Positions 44,283 to 52,948 of a stretch of DNA of 64,000 nucleotides are shown one piece after another. This DNA is from CBDFHC01 sp965247585. GTDB lineage: Bacteria; Chloroflexota; Dehalococcoidia; Lucifugimonadales; GCA-2712585. How positions within the stretch are numbered: position 1 is the stretch's first letter; each line of letters starts with the position of its first letter. The notes beneath the pieces were generated by a model, which was not told where the DNA came from, ran no database searches, and was given only the letters and a program-made list of their open reading frames with translations. Location of the stretch: positions 1,116,001 to 1,180,000 of the forward strand of contig CBDFHC010000005.1 in assembly GCA_965247585.1 (NCBI GenBank). Reading direction: 5' to 3'. The translations under genes were made by a program, and so were the position numbers.

Positions 44283-45419
44283 GTGTCTTATCAGCTGGTA
44301 TGCGTTGAATGCAACGAAGTGCACGACAGCAGCAGGTACCGTCTGCACTGCCAACGATGCGGTGGTCTTCTGGACACCAAATATGATACGGCCGCAACCG
44401 TGGAATCACGAGTGCACAGAGGGCGTCAGGGAACCGCCAGGTACCTACCCACCTTACCCATAAACAACCCCGATAACCTGGTCAGCATGGGCGAGGGTAA
44501 CACCCCGGTGGTGCATCTTCCCAGGGTTGGAGAGGAGATGGACCTGGACGTCTACGGCAAGCTGGAGTACTTCAACCCGACGTGCTCCTTCAAGGACCGT
44601 GGATACGCAGTTCATGTATCGGTGCTGAAGGAGACGGGGGTCACGGAGGTGGCGGATATATCAGGGGGGGGCGGCGGCCAATCCCTCGCGGCTTATTGTG
44701 CCCGGGCCGGTATCACGTATCACGGCTTCCCTGATACAGAGGGGGCCTCCCAACGCAAGGTTGAGGCAATAGGCATCTACGGCACGCAGATGCACTGGGT
44801 CGATGGGGGCAGGGCAGCGGCCATAGAGGAAGTGACCAAGTTTGCTGAGGATTCAGGGATTCTTCAGATCAAGAGCCAGAACATCTACTTCATCGAGGGT
44901 CAGAAAACTATGGCCTATGAGATAGCTGAGCAGATGGACCCGCCTCCCGATCACATCATAGTCCCTATCGGAAGTGGCTCCATTCTCCACGGCCTCTGGA
45001 AGGGGTACCGTGAGATGTTGGAGGATGGACGGGCCAAGAAGATCCCTAAGCTCTACGGGGTCCAGACCACGGAGACCCAGCCAGTGGTGTCTGCATTTGA
45101 GAAGAGGGAGTGGACTCCACACCCAGGGAACGCGACCAGCGTTGCCAAGGGAGTAGACGTAAAGGAGCCGCCCCGCGTCGGCACCCTCTTGAGGGCCTTT
45201 GAGGAGTCAGGAGGACGGCCAGTTACTATAGACGAGGCGAGCATCATCTTCTGGCAAAGGAAACTGGCCGAGATGGAGGGAATCTTTGTGGAACCCACCT
45301 CGGCCATAGTCATCGGTGCTGCCCAAAAGCTGAAAGAGACCGGACATATAAAGAGTGGAGATAGGGTGCTGCTACCCTTCACAGGCTTTGGAATGAAAGA
45401 GCCTATACCAGAGGGCTAA
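44283..45419 (+). CDS. thrC: Threonine synthase-like PLP enzyme with N-terminal zinc ribbon
   Basis: The gene encodes 378 residues from GTG 44283 (GAAAGGGGACTAA upstream). Residues 7-26 form a Cys4 ribbon (CVEC and CQRC). The PLP lysine is Lys104 in CSFKDRGY; the phosphate-binding loop is SGGGGGQSLAAYCARAG; SMGEGNTP near residue 68-74 and the C-terminal EPTSAIVIGAAQKL are typical of fold-type II threonine synthases. It would convert O-phosphohomoserine to threonine, or act as a related beta-replacement or dehydratase enzyme. Length fits the short prokaryotic type. It stands alone between an IS and the peroxiredoxin gene. The function could differ from ThrC because several PLP homologues share this layout. 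Confidence 0.78.
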   Translation: MSYQLVCVECNEVHDSSRYRLHCQRCGGLLDTKYDTAATVESRVHRGRQGTARYLPTLPINNPDNLVSMGEGNTPVVHLPRVGEEMDLDVYGKLEYFNPTCSFKDRGYAVHVSVLKETGVTEVADISGGGGGQSLAAYCARAGITYHGFPDTEGASQRKVEAIGIYGTQMHWVDGGRAAAIEEVTKFAEDSGILQIKSQNIYFIEGQKTMAYEIAEQMDPPPDHIIVPIGSGSILHGLWKGYREMLEDGRAKKIPKLYGVQTTETQPVVSAFEKREWTPHPGNATSVAKGVDVKEPPRVGTLLRAFEESGGRPVTIDEASIIFWQRKLAEMEGIFVEPTSAIVIGAAQKLKETGHIKSGDRVLLPFTGFGMKEPIPEG

Positions 45420-45786
45420 TGAAATCGTATGGGAAGCGACGCGGCAGGCATCACCTAATCGTTGGGTTTTTAATGGCAGTACCGTCGTCACTGTCCGCCG
45501 CTGCGGTGATGTAGGGCAACAGACGGACCAATACTCGACCGGAAGTTCAGGTTGGGTCGACTCAACCGGGTCCCACTTCACCATAACCACTCGCCCGCAG
45601 CCTAGCCTAACCTGGTACCCTCGGCGCCCTTTCGCCCGGGGGATCTAAAGAGGATTGGAAAGCCTGGCTACACACTGTCCCAAAATGCCATCTGAATCGG
45701 CCCAGAATAACCCTTACACGGTCACCACGACCATGCGAGTACCGCAGGTCTTGCAGCCGACGCCAAGTTAACCATAAGGAGGTCAT
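45420..45786. other. Intergenic region upstream of the peroxiredoxin gene
   Basis: These 367 bases hold no gene that I can support. The last bases, CATAAGGAGGTCAT, are the RBS of the next gene. I could not pick a clear promoter. Confidence 0.45.
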
Positions 45787-46248
45787 ATGACTAATCTGGA
45801 AATAGGGAGCCCAGCTCCGGATTTTACCCTTAAAGATTGCTACGACAACACCATTACTCTTGGTGAACTTCTGGGGAAAAAGGTGCTGTTGTATTTCTAT
45901 ACCAGCTCCGGCGGCGGCAATTGAACCCGTATGGCTCACGGGTACCGTGAGCATGCAGATAAGCTGGCTGCCAAGAATATGGTCGTCTACGGGATGAACG
46001 ATAAGGACGCAGAAAGCGCCCGGGAGTGGATCGAAAAGGAACAACTACCTTTCGTTGTGCTTTTAGATCCCGATCGAAAGGTGGGAATCGCCTATGGCAT
46101 GTCCGATGCATCAACCGAACGATATGTTGCCAATAACGCTGAAGGCCGCCGCCCGGCTGTGGTGATAGACGAAGCTGGAAGGATCGCAGCTTGGGAGCCT
46201 GATATGAACAGCGTGGATCAGATCGACGCCCTGATATCCCGACTTTGA
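45787..46248 (+). CDS. Bcp-like peroxiredoxin with UGA at the peroxidatic position (candidate selenoprotein)
   Basis: The frame runs 154 codons from ATG 45787, with a perfect AAGGAGG five bases upstream, to TGA 46248. An internal TGA at 45922-45924 (residue 46) is the only interruption. Upstream: MTNLEIGSPAPDFTLKD, TLGELLGKKVLLYFYTSSGG. Downstream: TRMAHGYREHADKLAAKNMV, VVLLDPDRKVGIAYG, NAEGRRPAVVIDEAGRIAAW. In Bcp proteins the catalytic site is TPGCTKEA; here GGN-UGA-TRMA aligns the UGA exactly with that Cys. The only Cys is residue 18, so without decoding no peroxidase centre exists. Read as selenocysteine the protein is complete (153 residues) and would reduce peroxides in the cytoplasm with a thiol donor. 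A SECIS-like hairpin follows the UGA. A plain nonsense mutation is the alternative, but the rest of the frame shows no decay. Confidence 0.78.
45934..45952 (+). promoter_or_regulatory. Candidate bacterial SECIS hairpin in the peroxiredoxin gene
   Basis: Nine bases after the UGA, GCTCACGG pairs perfectly with CCGTGAGC around the loop GTA. The loop begins 17 bases after the UGA and starts with GU, both as expected for the SelB-binding bacterial SECIS. It is coding sequence as well (ALA-HIS-GLY-TYR-ARG-GLU codons). Confidence 0.65.
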
Positions 46249-46281
46249 ATAACTGATCTGTAAACGGCGGAGTAATGCGGA

Positions 46282-47465
46282 GTGGAACACCCTGGCGGGG
46301 TTCACCTGGTCAGTCATGAGGCCCAGGCGGTGCGGGAGCTTTACCGCCGCTACGCCGCCGGCGGTGTCTCCTGCGGTACGCTGACTTCATGGCTGAACAA
46401 GCAGGGGTTCAGGACCCGCAACACCAAAACGCTACCCGGCGGGGACGGGACCCTCTCCCAGGGTCCCAGGCTCTTCACCGCCCACGCCGTGGCCGACCTC
46501 TTGAAGAACCGGTTCTACGCCGGCTTCGTTGGCTACAAGGGGGAGTTCTTCCAGGGACAGCACCAAGCGTTGGTCACTCAGGAGGTCCTTGAGCTGGCTC
46601 AGGACGCCCTCCGCAAGAACAACGGCCGCTCCCGCACCCTGGCCTCGCAACCTGCCCGGCAGTACCTGCTGAAGGGGATCGTCCGCTGCGCCTACTGCCT
46701 CATGCCCATGTGGGCCCAGACCTACTGCTCCGGGTGGCGCTGCTACCGGGAGCAGCGCAATTCCCGCAGCCACGGCCCCTGTCCCGCCGTCTCCGGCTCC
46801 ATCTCCTGTGAGGTGGCCGACGAGCAGGTGTCCCGCCTGGTGACGGCTATCAAGCTGGGTCCCCGCTGGATGGAGGAGGTGATGTCCATCGTGGCCCTCA
46901 AGGACCAGGTCGAGGATGTGAAGCGGCAGCGGAAGCTGGTGCGGGAGAAGCTGCAAAGGTTGGGTAAAGCCTACGTCGTCGGGCTCTACGCCGAGGATCA
47001 GTACCGCCGGGAGAAGCGGCGCCTGGAGCTGGATCTGGAGTCTTTGTTGGTGCCCGAGGTCAACGCCGCCGAGGAGCAGGAAGGCTTCTCCTGGACCTGC
47101 CGGCGCTCTGGCAGGAAGCGGACCTGGAGGAGCGCAGGAAGCTGCTCCTGGCCATGCTGGACGCCGTCTATGTGGATGCCAAAGACTTGAAGAGGATCGT
47201 GGCCGTCCAGCCCAAGCCCGCCTTCCGGCCCATCTTCCAGGTGGCCACCACCAAAGAAGGCTCCGGGGTGGTGCTAATCAAAGAGCCTCCCGAGGCGTCT
47301 CGGGAGGCTCTGGAAACGAGTCCGTGTTCTTGGTGGAGACGGGGGAGAGTTGAACGATACCTGAAACACGGGTTGGCAGTGCTGGCAGCTGGGAATATTC
47401 GTGCACCCATCCATCTCCGTCTTATGGGTGCTCTAGCTTCATCCCAAGCGGGCAGATTTCGCTAA
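46282..47465 (+). pseudogene. Large serine recombinase relic without catalytic domain
   Basis: The frame opens PGGVHLVSHEAQAVRELYRR, YAAGGVSCGTLTSWLNKQGF: this is the Recombinase domain. Then comes the zinc-ribbon region YLLKGIVRCAYCLMPMWAQT, with GWRCYREQRNSRSHGPCPAV supplying more Cys, and a coiled coil EDVKRQRKLVREKLQRLGKA. The N-terminal resolvase domain with the nucleophile Ser is absent. Near 47083 a one-base change shifts the frame from VNAAEEQEG into RLLLDLPALWQEADLEERRK, LLLAMLDAVYVDAKDLKRIV, ending at 47465. The stem-loop 47286-47309 lies inside this end. It is a dead element-borne recombinase. A short inverted scrap of the same gene is at 12970-13115. Confidence 0.8.
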
Positions 47466-48502
47466 GGCGGGCCAGGCATAATCAGGTTGGTATCTCCAAA
47501 CTCGTGCCACAGGTATCGGTGCTCGACCGCTTCAGTGTACGCGGAACGCACCACTTCTTCGCCCGCTATGGCGTAGAGCATCGCCAGATGGCTTGCCATT
47601 GGGTCGTGAAATCCGGTGAGGATTCCATCGACAACGTTCACTCCACGGTTCGGATGTATGTAAAGTCTGGTGAATCCGGCGGCCGGTTGGACCCGGATGC
47701 CATCCCACGCCGACTCCAGCGCCCTCACGACCGTGGTACCCACCGCGATAATTCGACGACCCTCGTCCCGTGCCTCGTTCACGGCGTTCGCTGTCTCAGC
47801 TGACACTTGGAACGGCTCTGGATACATCACGTGCTCTTCTAGGTTCTCCGAGCTGACCTCCAGGCTTGAGACTCCGGTATGCAGCAGGATTCTGGCTATC
47901 CCAATTCCTCTTCGCTCTAATCCACCAACCACCTTCTGGGTGAAGGGCCGAGCGGCCGACGGCATCTCGGCGCTGCCCGGCACTCGGGCGAATATGGTCT
48001 GGTACGATTCCAGCGGAATATCTTGTTCCACGTATCCGTAGTGAATGGGCGATCCGTGGGAAGCTAGTGCCGCTTCCACGTTCCCTCGTATCTTTACGAA
48101 CCAGAGTCGCTCTATACCTGGATATTTTGAGAGCAGGCGTGCGGTCAATCCTGGAAGCCGGATCCATTCGCCTTCTTGTAGCGGCATGGGCCCGGGTCTG
48201 GCCGGGCTCCACCGTGGTTCCGCCAGCCACAGACCATCGCCGTAGTTTGTCGAGAGGTTCAGGACAAACCTTCCCGCGGACCCTTCGGCCGGGAGGCTGG
48301 CGGCTGTGGTGGCGCTTTCGTTTACCACCAGAACGTCGCCGGGCGTCAAGATCTTCGGGAGATCGTTAAAGCGGGCATGCTCGTTGCCATCCGGCGTTGT
48401 GACAAGTAGACGGACGTTATCCCGCTCAGAAGTACCGTATTCAACGGGAGCCGTTGCCTGAAGATTGTCAGGCCTATCAAACAGGAGGACGTTGCTGTTC
48501 AT
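47462..48502 (-). CDS. queA: QueA-like S-adenosylmethionine:tRNA ribosyltransferase-isomerase
   Basis: The gene encodes 346 residues from the ATG at 48502, which overlaps the stop of the upstream SDR gene (ATGA) and is preceded by GGAGGAGGTG. QueA transfers and isomerises the ribose of SAM to make epoxyqueuosine in tRNA. Family motifs: LTPGDVLVVNESATTAASLP, IHYGYVEQDIPLESYQTIFA, GSAEMPSAARPFTQKVVGGL, ILLHTGVSSLEVSSENLEEH, MYPEPFQVSAETANAVNEAR, IIAVGTTVVRALESAWDG and a C-terminal MASHLAMLYAIAGEEVVRSA. The usual N-terminal PxxxRDxSRL is replaced by ERDNVRLLV, so this may be a divergent QueA paralogue with another role. It forms an operon with the SDR gene. Its end overlaps the recombinase relic by four bases. 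Confidence 0.8.
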   Translation of the reverse strand: MNSNVLLFDRPDNLQATAPVEYGTSERDNVRLLVTTPDGNEHARFNDLPKILTPGDVLVVNESATTAASLPAEGSAGRFVLNLSTNYGDGLWLAEPRWSPARPGPMPLQEGEWIRLPGLTARLLSKYPGIERLWFVKIRGNVEAALASHGSPIHYGYVEQDIPLESYQTIFARVPGSAEMPSAARPFTQKVVGGLERRGIGIARILLHTGVSSLEVSSENLEEHVMYPEPFQVSAETANAVNEARDEGRRIIAVGTTVVRALESAWDGIRVQPAAGFTRLYIHPNRGVNVVDGILTGFHDPMASHLAMLYAIAGEEVVRSAYTEAVEHRYLWHEFGDTNLIMPGPP

Positions 48503-49221
48503 GCCATCACCTCCTCCCACCGTTCCGATTGCGCCTGAAATCTGTGGCCCGTGACCGACGTGTGGGGACGCCCAAAAAGCCATGCCCCAAAAGGCAGGGT
48601 AACTTCTGGGAGAGGTCGGTCGGAGATGTCGGTAGCTGGGAAAGCATCTTGGTGCATCTGGGTCCGCATGTCGCCCGGGTCAACACTAACCACGGCCACA
48701 CCATCATCTCCCAGTTCGTTCGCCAGGGTGGAAGAGATCAGGTCCAGCGCGGCTTTACTCCCTCCGTACGCCCCCCAGCCGGGGTAACCGGCGACCGCCG
48801 CGTCGCTCGAGATGTTGACTATCATGCCGCCGCTTGCCTTGAGCAGCGGCAGGGTGGACTGCACCAGACCCAGTGGTGCAATTACGTTTGTATTGAACAC
48901 CTCGCCAATCGATTCCAACGGATACTCGGCTAGGGACGGCAGCGGAGAGACCCCTAGGTCTGAGGCATTGTTTACCAGCAGGTCGAGCCTGCCTAGGGAT
49001 CGCGCAGCCTCCGCCAGTCGGGTGCGATGCTCGGAGTCCGCAACGTCCCCCGGAACCGCTACCACGCGGCCTCCGTACTGTTCCAGTTCTTCTGCGGCGG
49101 CCGATAAGCCTCCGGCACCGCGGGCGGTGATTACCAGATCGTACCCCTGTTTGGCCAAGAAGTCGGCGAGCTCGGCGCCCAGGCCTCGGCTCGCTCCCGT
49201 TATCAGTGCAACTCGGTTCAT
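48499..49221 (-). CDS. Short-chain dehydrogenase/reductase (SDR)
   Basis: The product is 240 residues with a classical SDR Rossmann fold: NAD(P)-binding TGASRGLG at residues 8-15, NNAS near residue 90, catalytic Ser in IVNISSDAAVAGY and the YxxxK motif YGGSK. Arg in TARGAGG after strand two favours NADP. The substrate is an alcohol or carbonyl that cannot be predicted. The stop overlaps the start of the QueA-like gene (ATGA), so the two are cotranscribed. ATG 49221 follows GGGAGGAACAA. Intact. Confidence 0.88.
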   Translation of the reverse strand: MNRVALITGASRGLGAELADFLAKQGYDLVITARGAGGLSAAAEELEQYGGRVVAVPGDVADSEHRTRLAEAARSLGRLDLLVNNASDLGVSPLPSLAEYPLESIGEVFNTNVIAPLGLVQSTLPLLKASGGMIVNISSDAAVAGYPGWGAYGGSKAALDLISSTLANELGDDGVAVVSVDPGDMRTQMHQDAFPATDISDRPLPEVTLPFGAWLFGRPHTSVTGHRFQAQSERWEEVMA

Positions 49222-49306
49222 TTGTTCCTCCCAGAATGAATTCTTGTATCAGTTTAGGAGGGAAACCGATTTGCCACATCGGGCAAGGGGTCAGCAGAGG
49301 GACATA

Positions 49307-49336
49307 GAAAAAGGACAGGTGTTTTACCTGTCCTTT
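49307..49336 (-). terminator. Rho-independent terminator of the two-component operon
   Basis: On the minus strand AAAGGACAGGT pairs perfectly with ACCTGTCCTTT around AAAAC and is followed by a T run (TTTTTCT). It lies 22 bases after the response-regulator stop at 49358. Confidence 0.85.
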
Positions 49337-49357
49337 AGTACGGGCCCCGGCTGGTGG

Positions 49358-50005
49358 CTATATCTCTATCAGCCCTTTTCTTACAGCGATGCTGACCGCC
49401 TCCGTTCGATTGCCCGCTTCCAGTTTGCTCAGGATAGAGGTGACGTGAAATTTTACCGTTCGTTGCGTGATCGCCAGCTTGTCGGCAATCTCCTTGTTTT
49501 GCAGACCTTGGGCTAGAAGGTTCAATACCTCCAGTTCACGCGGCGTGACCAAGCTGGACAAATCCGGTGGCGCTTGGCCCGCGCTGATGCGTTTTAACAG
49601 CTTCGAGGTTACGACCGGTTGGAGTAGTGAGTTGCCGGCGTGAACCACGCGGACCGCGTCGAAGAGCTGGTCCCTCGGAGTACCCTTGAGAATGTATCCC
49701 TGCGCTCCCGCCTGGACCGCCGCCAGAATCCGATCGTCGGTATCGAAGGCGGTAAATACGATGACACGAACCTCGGGGGCCTGCTCCCGCATAAGCTGGA
49801 GGGCCTCAACTCCATCCATTTCCGGCATCTCCAGGTCCAGCAACACAACGTCAGGATTTAGCTCAGCAGCCTTCCGCACCCCCTCCCTTCCACCACTAGC
49901 CTCCCCAACCACCTGAAACTCGGGCTGGGTACCCAGAACAGCCACCAGACCATCCCTCAAAACGGGATGGTCATCGATAATCAGTATGCGGGTAGGCTCG
50001 CTCAA
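49358..50005 (-). CDS. NarL/LuxR-family response regulator
   Basis: The product is 215 residues. The receiver domain (1-125) has ILIIDDHPVLRDGLVAVLG, phospho-acceptor Asp57 in VVLLDLEMPEMDG, the Thr/Lys region VIVFTAFDTDD and ILKGTPRDQLFDAV. The C-terminal LuxR HTH (about 148-212) reads SLVTPRELEVLNLLAQGLQN, KEIADKLAITQRTVKFHVTS, ILSKLEAGNRTEAVSIAVRK. It is a DNA-binding transcription regulator activated by the histidine kinase immediately upstream (two bases between stop and start). Intact and followed by a good terminator. Target genes are not evident. Confidence 0.93.
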   Translation of the reverse strand: MSEPTRILIIDDHPVLRDGLVAVLGTQPEFQVVGEASGGREGVRKAAELNPDVVLLDLEMPEMDGVEALQLMREQAPEVRVIVFTAFDTDDRILAAVQAGAQGYILKGTPRDQLFDAVRVVHAGNSLLQPVVTSKLLKRISAGQAPPDLSSLVTPRELEVLNLLAQGLQNKEIADKLAITQRTVKFHVTSILSKLEAGNRTEAVSIAVRKGLIEI

Positions 50006-50007
50006 GT

Positions 50008-51210
50008 CTATGCGCCGCTGGCCGGCTGGCTGGAAGATGACAAAGGCACCCGACTTTCGATTCGCGTCCCTACCTCCTCGCCGGTGCTCAGGGTCATGGT
50101 CCCGTCAAGTAGCTTCACCCGCTCATTCATGCCCACCAGTCCGAAATGCTCTTTCGATGTCTCGGAAGGCTCAAACCCGATGCCGTCGTCTTCGACAGAA
50201 AGCTCTACCTGCCGAGGTGTCGTGACCAGCCTGACGATAACGTTGCTGGCTTCGGAATGGCTGTCCACATTGTTCAAAGCTTCGCGAGCTGTCCTGTAAA
50301 GTGCGGTTTCAATTCTTGACGGAAGCGGGCGGGCGCGACCTACGAGTTCAAGCTTTATCTTGAGGGCTCCGTCTTCTGACATCTCCTCTACCAGCATGGC
50401 TAAAGCTTCGGCCAGGGTCCGTCCCTGCAACGGCGCCGCGCGAAGGTCAAGGACCGACCGTCTGGCCTCATCTATGTTCTCTTGAGTCAGGGACAAAGCC
50501 TGGTGTACCGCAACTCGAACCGACTCAAGATCTGATTTGGCGTCCAGACGGGCCTCCGCCGTCTCCAGCTGTAGCGCTATCGCGGCCAGCCCCTGAGCCA
50601 GAGTATCGTGGATCTCCCGAGCCAGCCTGTTGCGTTCGTCAAGGGCGCCCAGTTCGGAGCTCTGATCGAACAGACGGGCCCGTTCTATCGCGATGGCCAG
50701 CAGATCGCCGATTGTATATAAAAGACGCAGATCATCGTCAGATAGCTCTCGCCAGTCGGGACTCGCTAGGTTCATTACGCCCAGTTTCTTGTCCTTCCGC
50801 GCGTACAGGGGGATGCTGACATGAAAACGTAAGCCGTCTGTTCCCCCTTCCAGAGCTTTAAGACGGCTACAGGTGACCGAATTGACGTTGGCGGCTCCTC
50901 GCAGGTCTCCTCGTCTGTATGTCTCCAGGCAGTAGCAGGTACCCTCCATTCGTTCCGGGTTTTGGGCCAGCCCGCGCGGAAGGTTTTGAGCCGCTGCGAG
51001 ATACGATTCCCCGGTATCGTCACGCAAAATCCAGGCCCAGCCCGTCTGTAGGTTCAGCAGCTCCGCCACTTGGGCCAAAGTCGTACCTATCGCCTGGGTA
51101 AGGTCAACTTCACGATTTAAGGCTGCGGCGATTGACCCGAGCACCGAAAGCTCGCGATTCCGCTTCTTCAGTCCTTCAAGACTCGATTCCGACTGTCGTG
51201 TACCCGCCAT
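50008..51210 (-). CDS. GAF-domain sensor histidine kinase (NarX/LiaS type)
   Basis: The product is 400 residues without membrane segments. Residues about 25-180 are a GAF domain with three cysteines in RMEGTCYCLETYRRG and NSVTCSRL (92, 94 and 114), a pattern that could bind a cofactor or sense redox state. The HisKA_3 phospho-acceptor is His201 in NRLAREIHDTLAQGLAAIAL. The HATPase domain has IETALYRTAREALNNVDSHS (N box), LSVEDDGIGFEP (G1) and HFGLVGMNERVKLLDGTMTL (G2). It phosphorylates the LuxR-type regulator downstream, with which it forms an operon. The ligand is unknown; being soluble it senses a cytoplasmic signal. Confidence 0.92.
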   Translation of the reverse strand: MAGTRQSESSLEGLKKRNRELSVLGSIAAALNREVDLTQAIGTTLAQVAELLNLQTGWAWILRDDTGESYLAAAQNLPRGLAQNPERMEGTCYCLETYRRGDLRGAANVNSVTCSRLKALEGGTDGLRFHVSIPLYARKDKKLGVMNLASPDWRELSDDDLRLLYTIGDLLAIAIERARLFDQSSELGALDERNRLAREIHDTLAQGLAAIALQLETAEARLDAKSDLESVRVAVHQALSLTQENIDEARRSVLDLRAAPLQGRTLAEALAMLVEEMSEDGALKIKLELVGRARPLPSRIETALYRTAREALNNVDSHSEASNVIVRLVTTPRQVELSVEDDGIGFEPSETSKEHFGLVGMNERVKLLDGTMTLSTGEEVGTRIESRVPLSSSSQPASGA

Positions 51211-51760
51211 CAGTTCCGCATCCGGCTTCAGTTCGTTGCCTGGATGTAAAGTCTACCAACAAATCGATTGGCAGGTTAGTTGAAGGGCAAGGCATTGGCA
51301 CGGGACAGCGCATCTTGCTTGCCTGGAGCAGGTGGGGGCCAATGCAAACGTAGTGAAAGCTGCCTCCTTTGCCTGGGGAACGTTAACTCACGGCTTCGAG
51401 AGATCGTTCTGTGAGCTAAATTGGATGGTTGACGGTCTTCGTGGCTGATTCTATTATCACCCTCGTCAGGCATGGTGAGCTTTCTGGGTACAGGCAGTTT
51501 AATCTGGGATATTCCGGTAAAGACCTCTACTTTCCAGGGGCAGACCAAATTGACATTGTTCAAGGAGTGATCCAGGCAACGGACAAGGCCGAGCTGAACC
51601 CCACCTGAATACATGCCTGGCTGTGCTGGCGGCAAAAGATCCGTAGGGATGAGCACTAAACCATGGGCGCCGAAATTACTCTATTCCAAAAAACTAGCTG
51701 TGAACTATGCCTATCGTGAGAGAAACTGCCGGCAAACCTCCTGGGTGCAACTACCTACTT
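51211..51760. other. Gap upstream of the two-component operon
   Basis: The region should hold the promoter for the operon at 51210. A plus-strand GTG at 51441 opens ADSIITLVRHGELSGYRQF and runs about 55 codons, without a recognisable family. Nothing else is supported. Confidence 0.4.
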
Positions 51761-51914
51761 TCACCTGGTAAGCTGTCTAAATTCAAGATGCACCGGTCTA
51801 AATGCAACCGTTGCTGCCGCGGTACGATCAGCCACGCCGAGCCAACCTAATAAGTGGCCAACCTGGTACTTGACGGTGGCCTCGCTAATATGCAGGGGCC
51901 GCCGGGCGACTGAT
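51761..51914 (-). pseudogene. LuxR-family regulator, C-terminal fragment cut by an IS
   Basis: From the IS boundary the minus frame reads SVARRPLHISEATVKYQVGH, then LLGWLGVADRTAAATVAFR and a stop at 51761. ISEATVKYQVGHLL is the recognition-helix part of a LuxR HTH. The N-terminal part was removed by or lies beyond the IS. It is not the same gene as the regulator at 49358 (ITQRTVKFHVTSIL there). Confidence 0.75.
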
Positions 51915-51964
51915 TGTTGGCAATCAGCACAAGTGGGACAGATTAGGACCCGAGAAGGTTATTA

Positions 51965-52948
51965 TTATGAAGAGCTGCGTGGGAGCTCCCTGAGGGTCTT
52001 GTTGTAGCGTCTTCGCCGTTCTAACGTCTGGACCTGCACCTCCTTTCTCCGTTGGAGGATCTGCTCCCGCCTTCCGTTGAGCATGTCTGCGGGCGTCACG
52101 TTGCCCAGCGCCTTGTGATAGCGCCGGTAGTTGTAGTAGGCCACGAAGGCGGCGATTGCTGCTTCCAGGGCAGAAGGCATCTCGTAGGGGACCTGTTTGA
52201 CGTCCCGCTTGATACTCTGGTGATAGCGCTCGAGCTTGCCATTGGTCTGAGGGTGGAACGGCGCGGCCAGAATGTGCTTGATTCCCACCAGGTGCAGGTA
52301 GTCTCTGAAGCCACGGGACACATAACCTGAGCCGTTATCGCTCAGCAGGCTGGTCCGGTCGGCCACTGGGACCTCAGTCATGCCGGTCTTGTCCACGGCC
52401 TCTTGGACCACCTCGATGAGAGAGTCGGTGGTCATGTCCTGCTGGAGCTTGTGGGCCAGTATGAAGCGGGAGTAGTCGTCCATCACGGTGACCAGGTAGT
52501 AGTAGCCCCAACCGATCACCTTGAAGTAGGAGGCGTCGGTAGCCCACATCTGGTGAGGGCCGCTGGTCTTGCGATGGTACTCTTTGCCGGCCTTGAGCTG
52601 CATCTCGGGTGACTTCACAAGACCTTCTCTGCACAGGATGCGATACACAGTGGACTCGGATACAGCGAAGGCCAGGTTGTCTGTAGACCACGCTGCCAAC
52701 TGGCGGCTACTTAGCTCCGGCATCTCCCTGGCCGCTTCCAGGATCGACCGTTCCTCCTGAGGTCTAAGGCGGTTCCACGGTGGAGCGCTGGCTCCAGGTC
52801 GGTCCTCGAGACCTTGTTGATGTTGTTGTCGCATCAACCACCGATAGTAGGTGCTCTTGGGAACACCCAGGTCTCTGAGCACCCGACGCTTGGCCAGCGG
52901 TGATGCGGCTACACTGGCCAGGACCGTCGCCTTCTCAACGGCGCTCAT
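51965..52948 (-). CDS. IS transposase OrfB (DDE integrase), copy B
   Basis: This 327-residue transposase differs from copy A by one residue noticed (GFRDYL against GLRDYL, next to the second catalytic Asp). Phe is also found in the diverged copy at 24574 (AFRDYL), so it is probably the ancestral state. All DDE residues are intact and the gene overlaps orfA by ATGA. It is probably functional. Confidence 0.9.
   Translation of the reverse strand: MSAVEKATVLASVAASPLAKRRVLRDLGVPKSTYYRWLMRQQHQQGLEDRPGASAPPWNRLRPQEERSILEAAREMPELSSRQLAAWSTDNLAFAVSESTVYRILCREGLVKSPEMQLKAGKEYHRKTSGPHQMWATDASYFKVIGWGYYYLVTVMDDYSRFILAHKLQQDMTTDSLIEVVQEAVDKTGMTEVPVADRTSLLSDNGSGYVSRGFRDYLHLVGIKHILAAPFHPQTNGKLERYHQSIKRDVKQVPYEMPSALEAAIAAFVAYYNYRRYHKALGNVTPADMLNGRREQILQRRKEVQVQTLERRRRYNKTLRELPRSSS

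Noticed and set aside
51441..51608. Plus-strand frame beginning with ITLVRHGE, like histidine phosphatases
   Set aside because: Only the first eight residues resemble that family; the remainder does not, and the frame is too short for a phosphatase.
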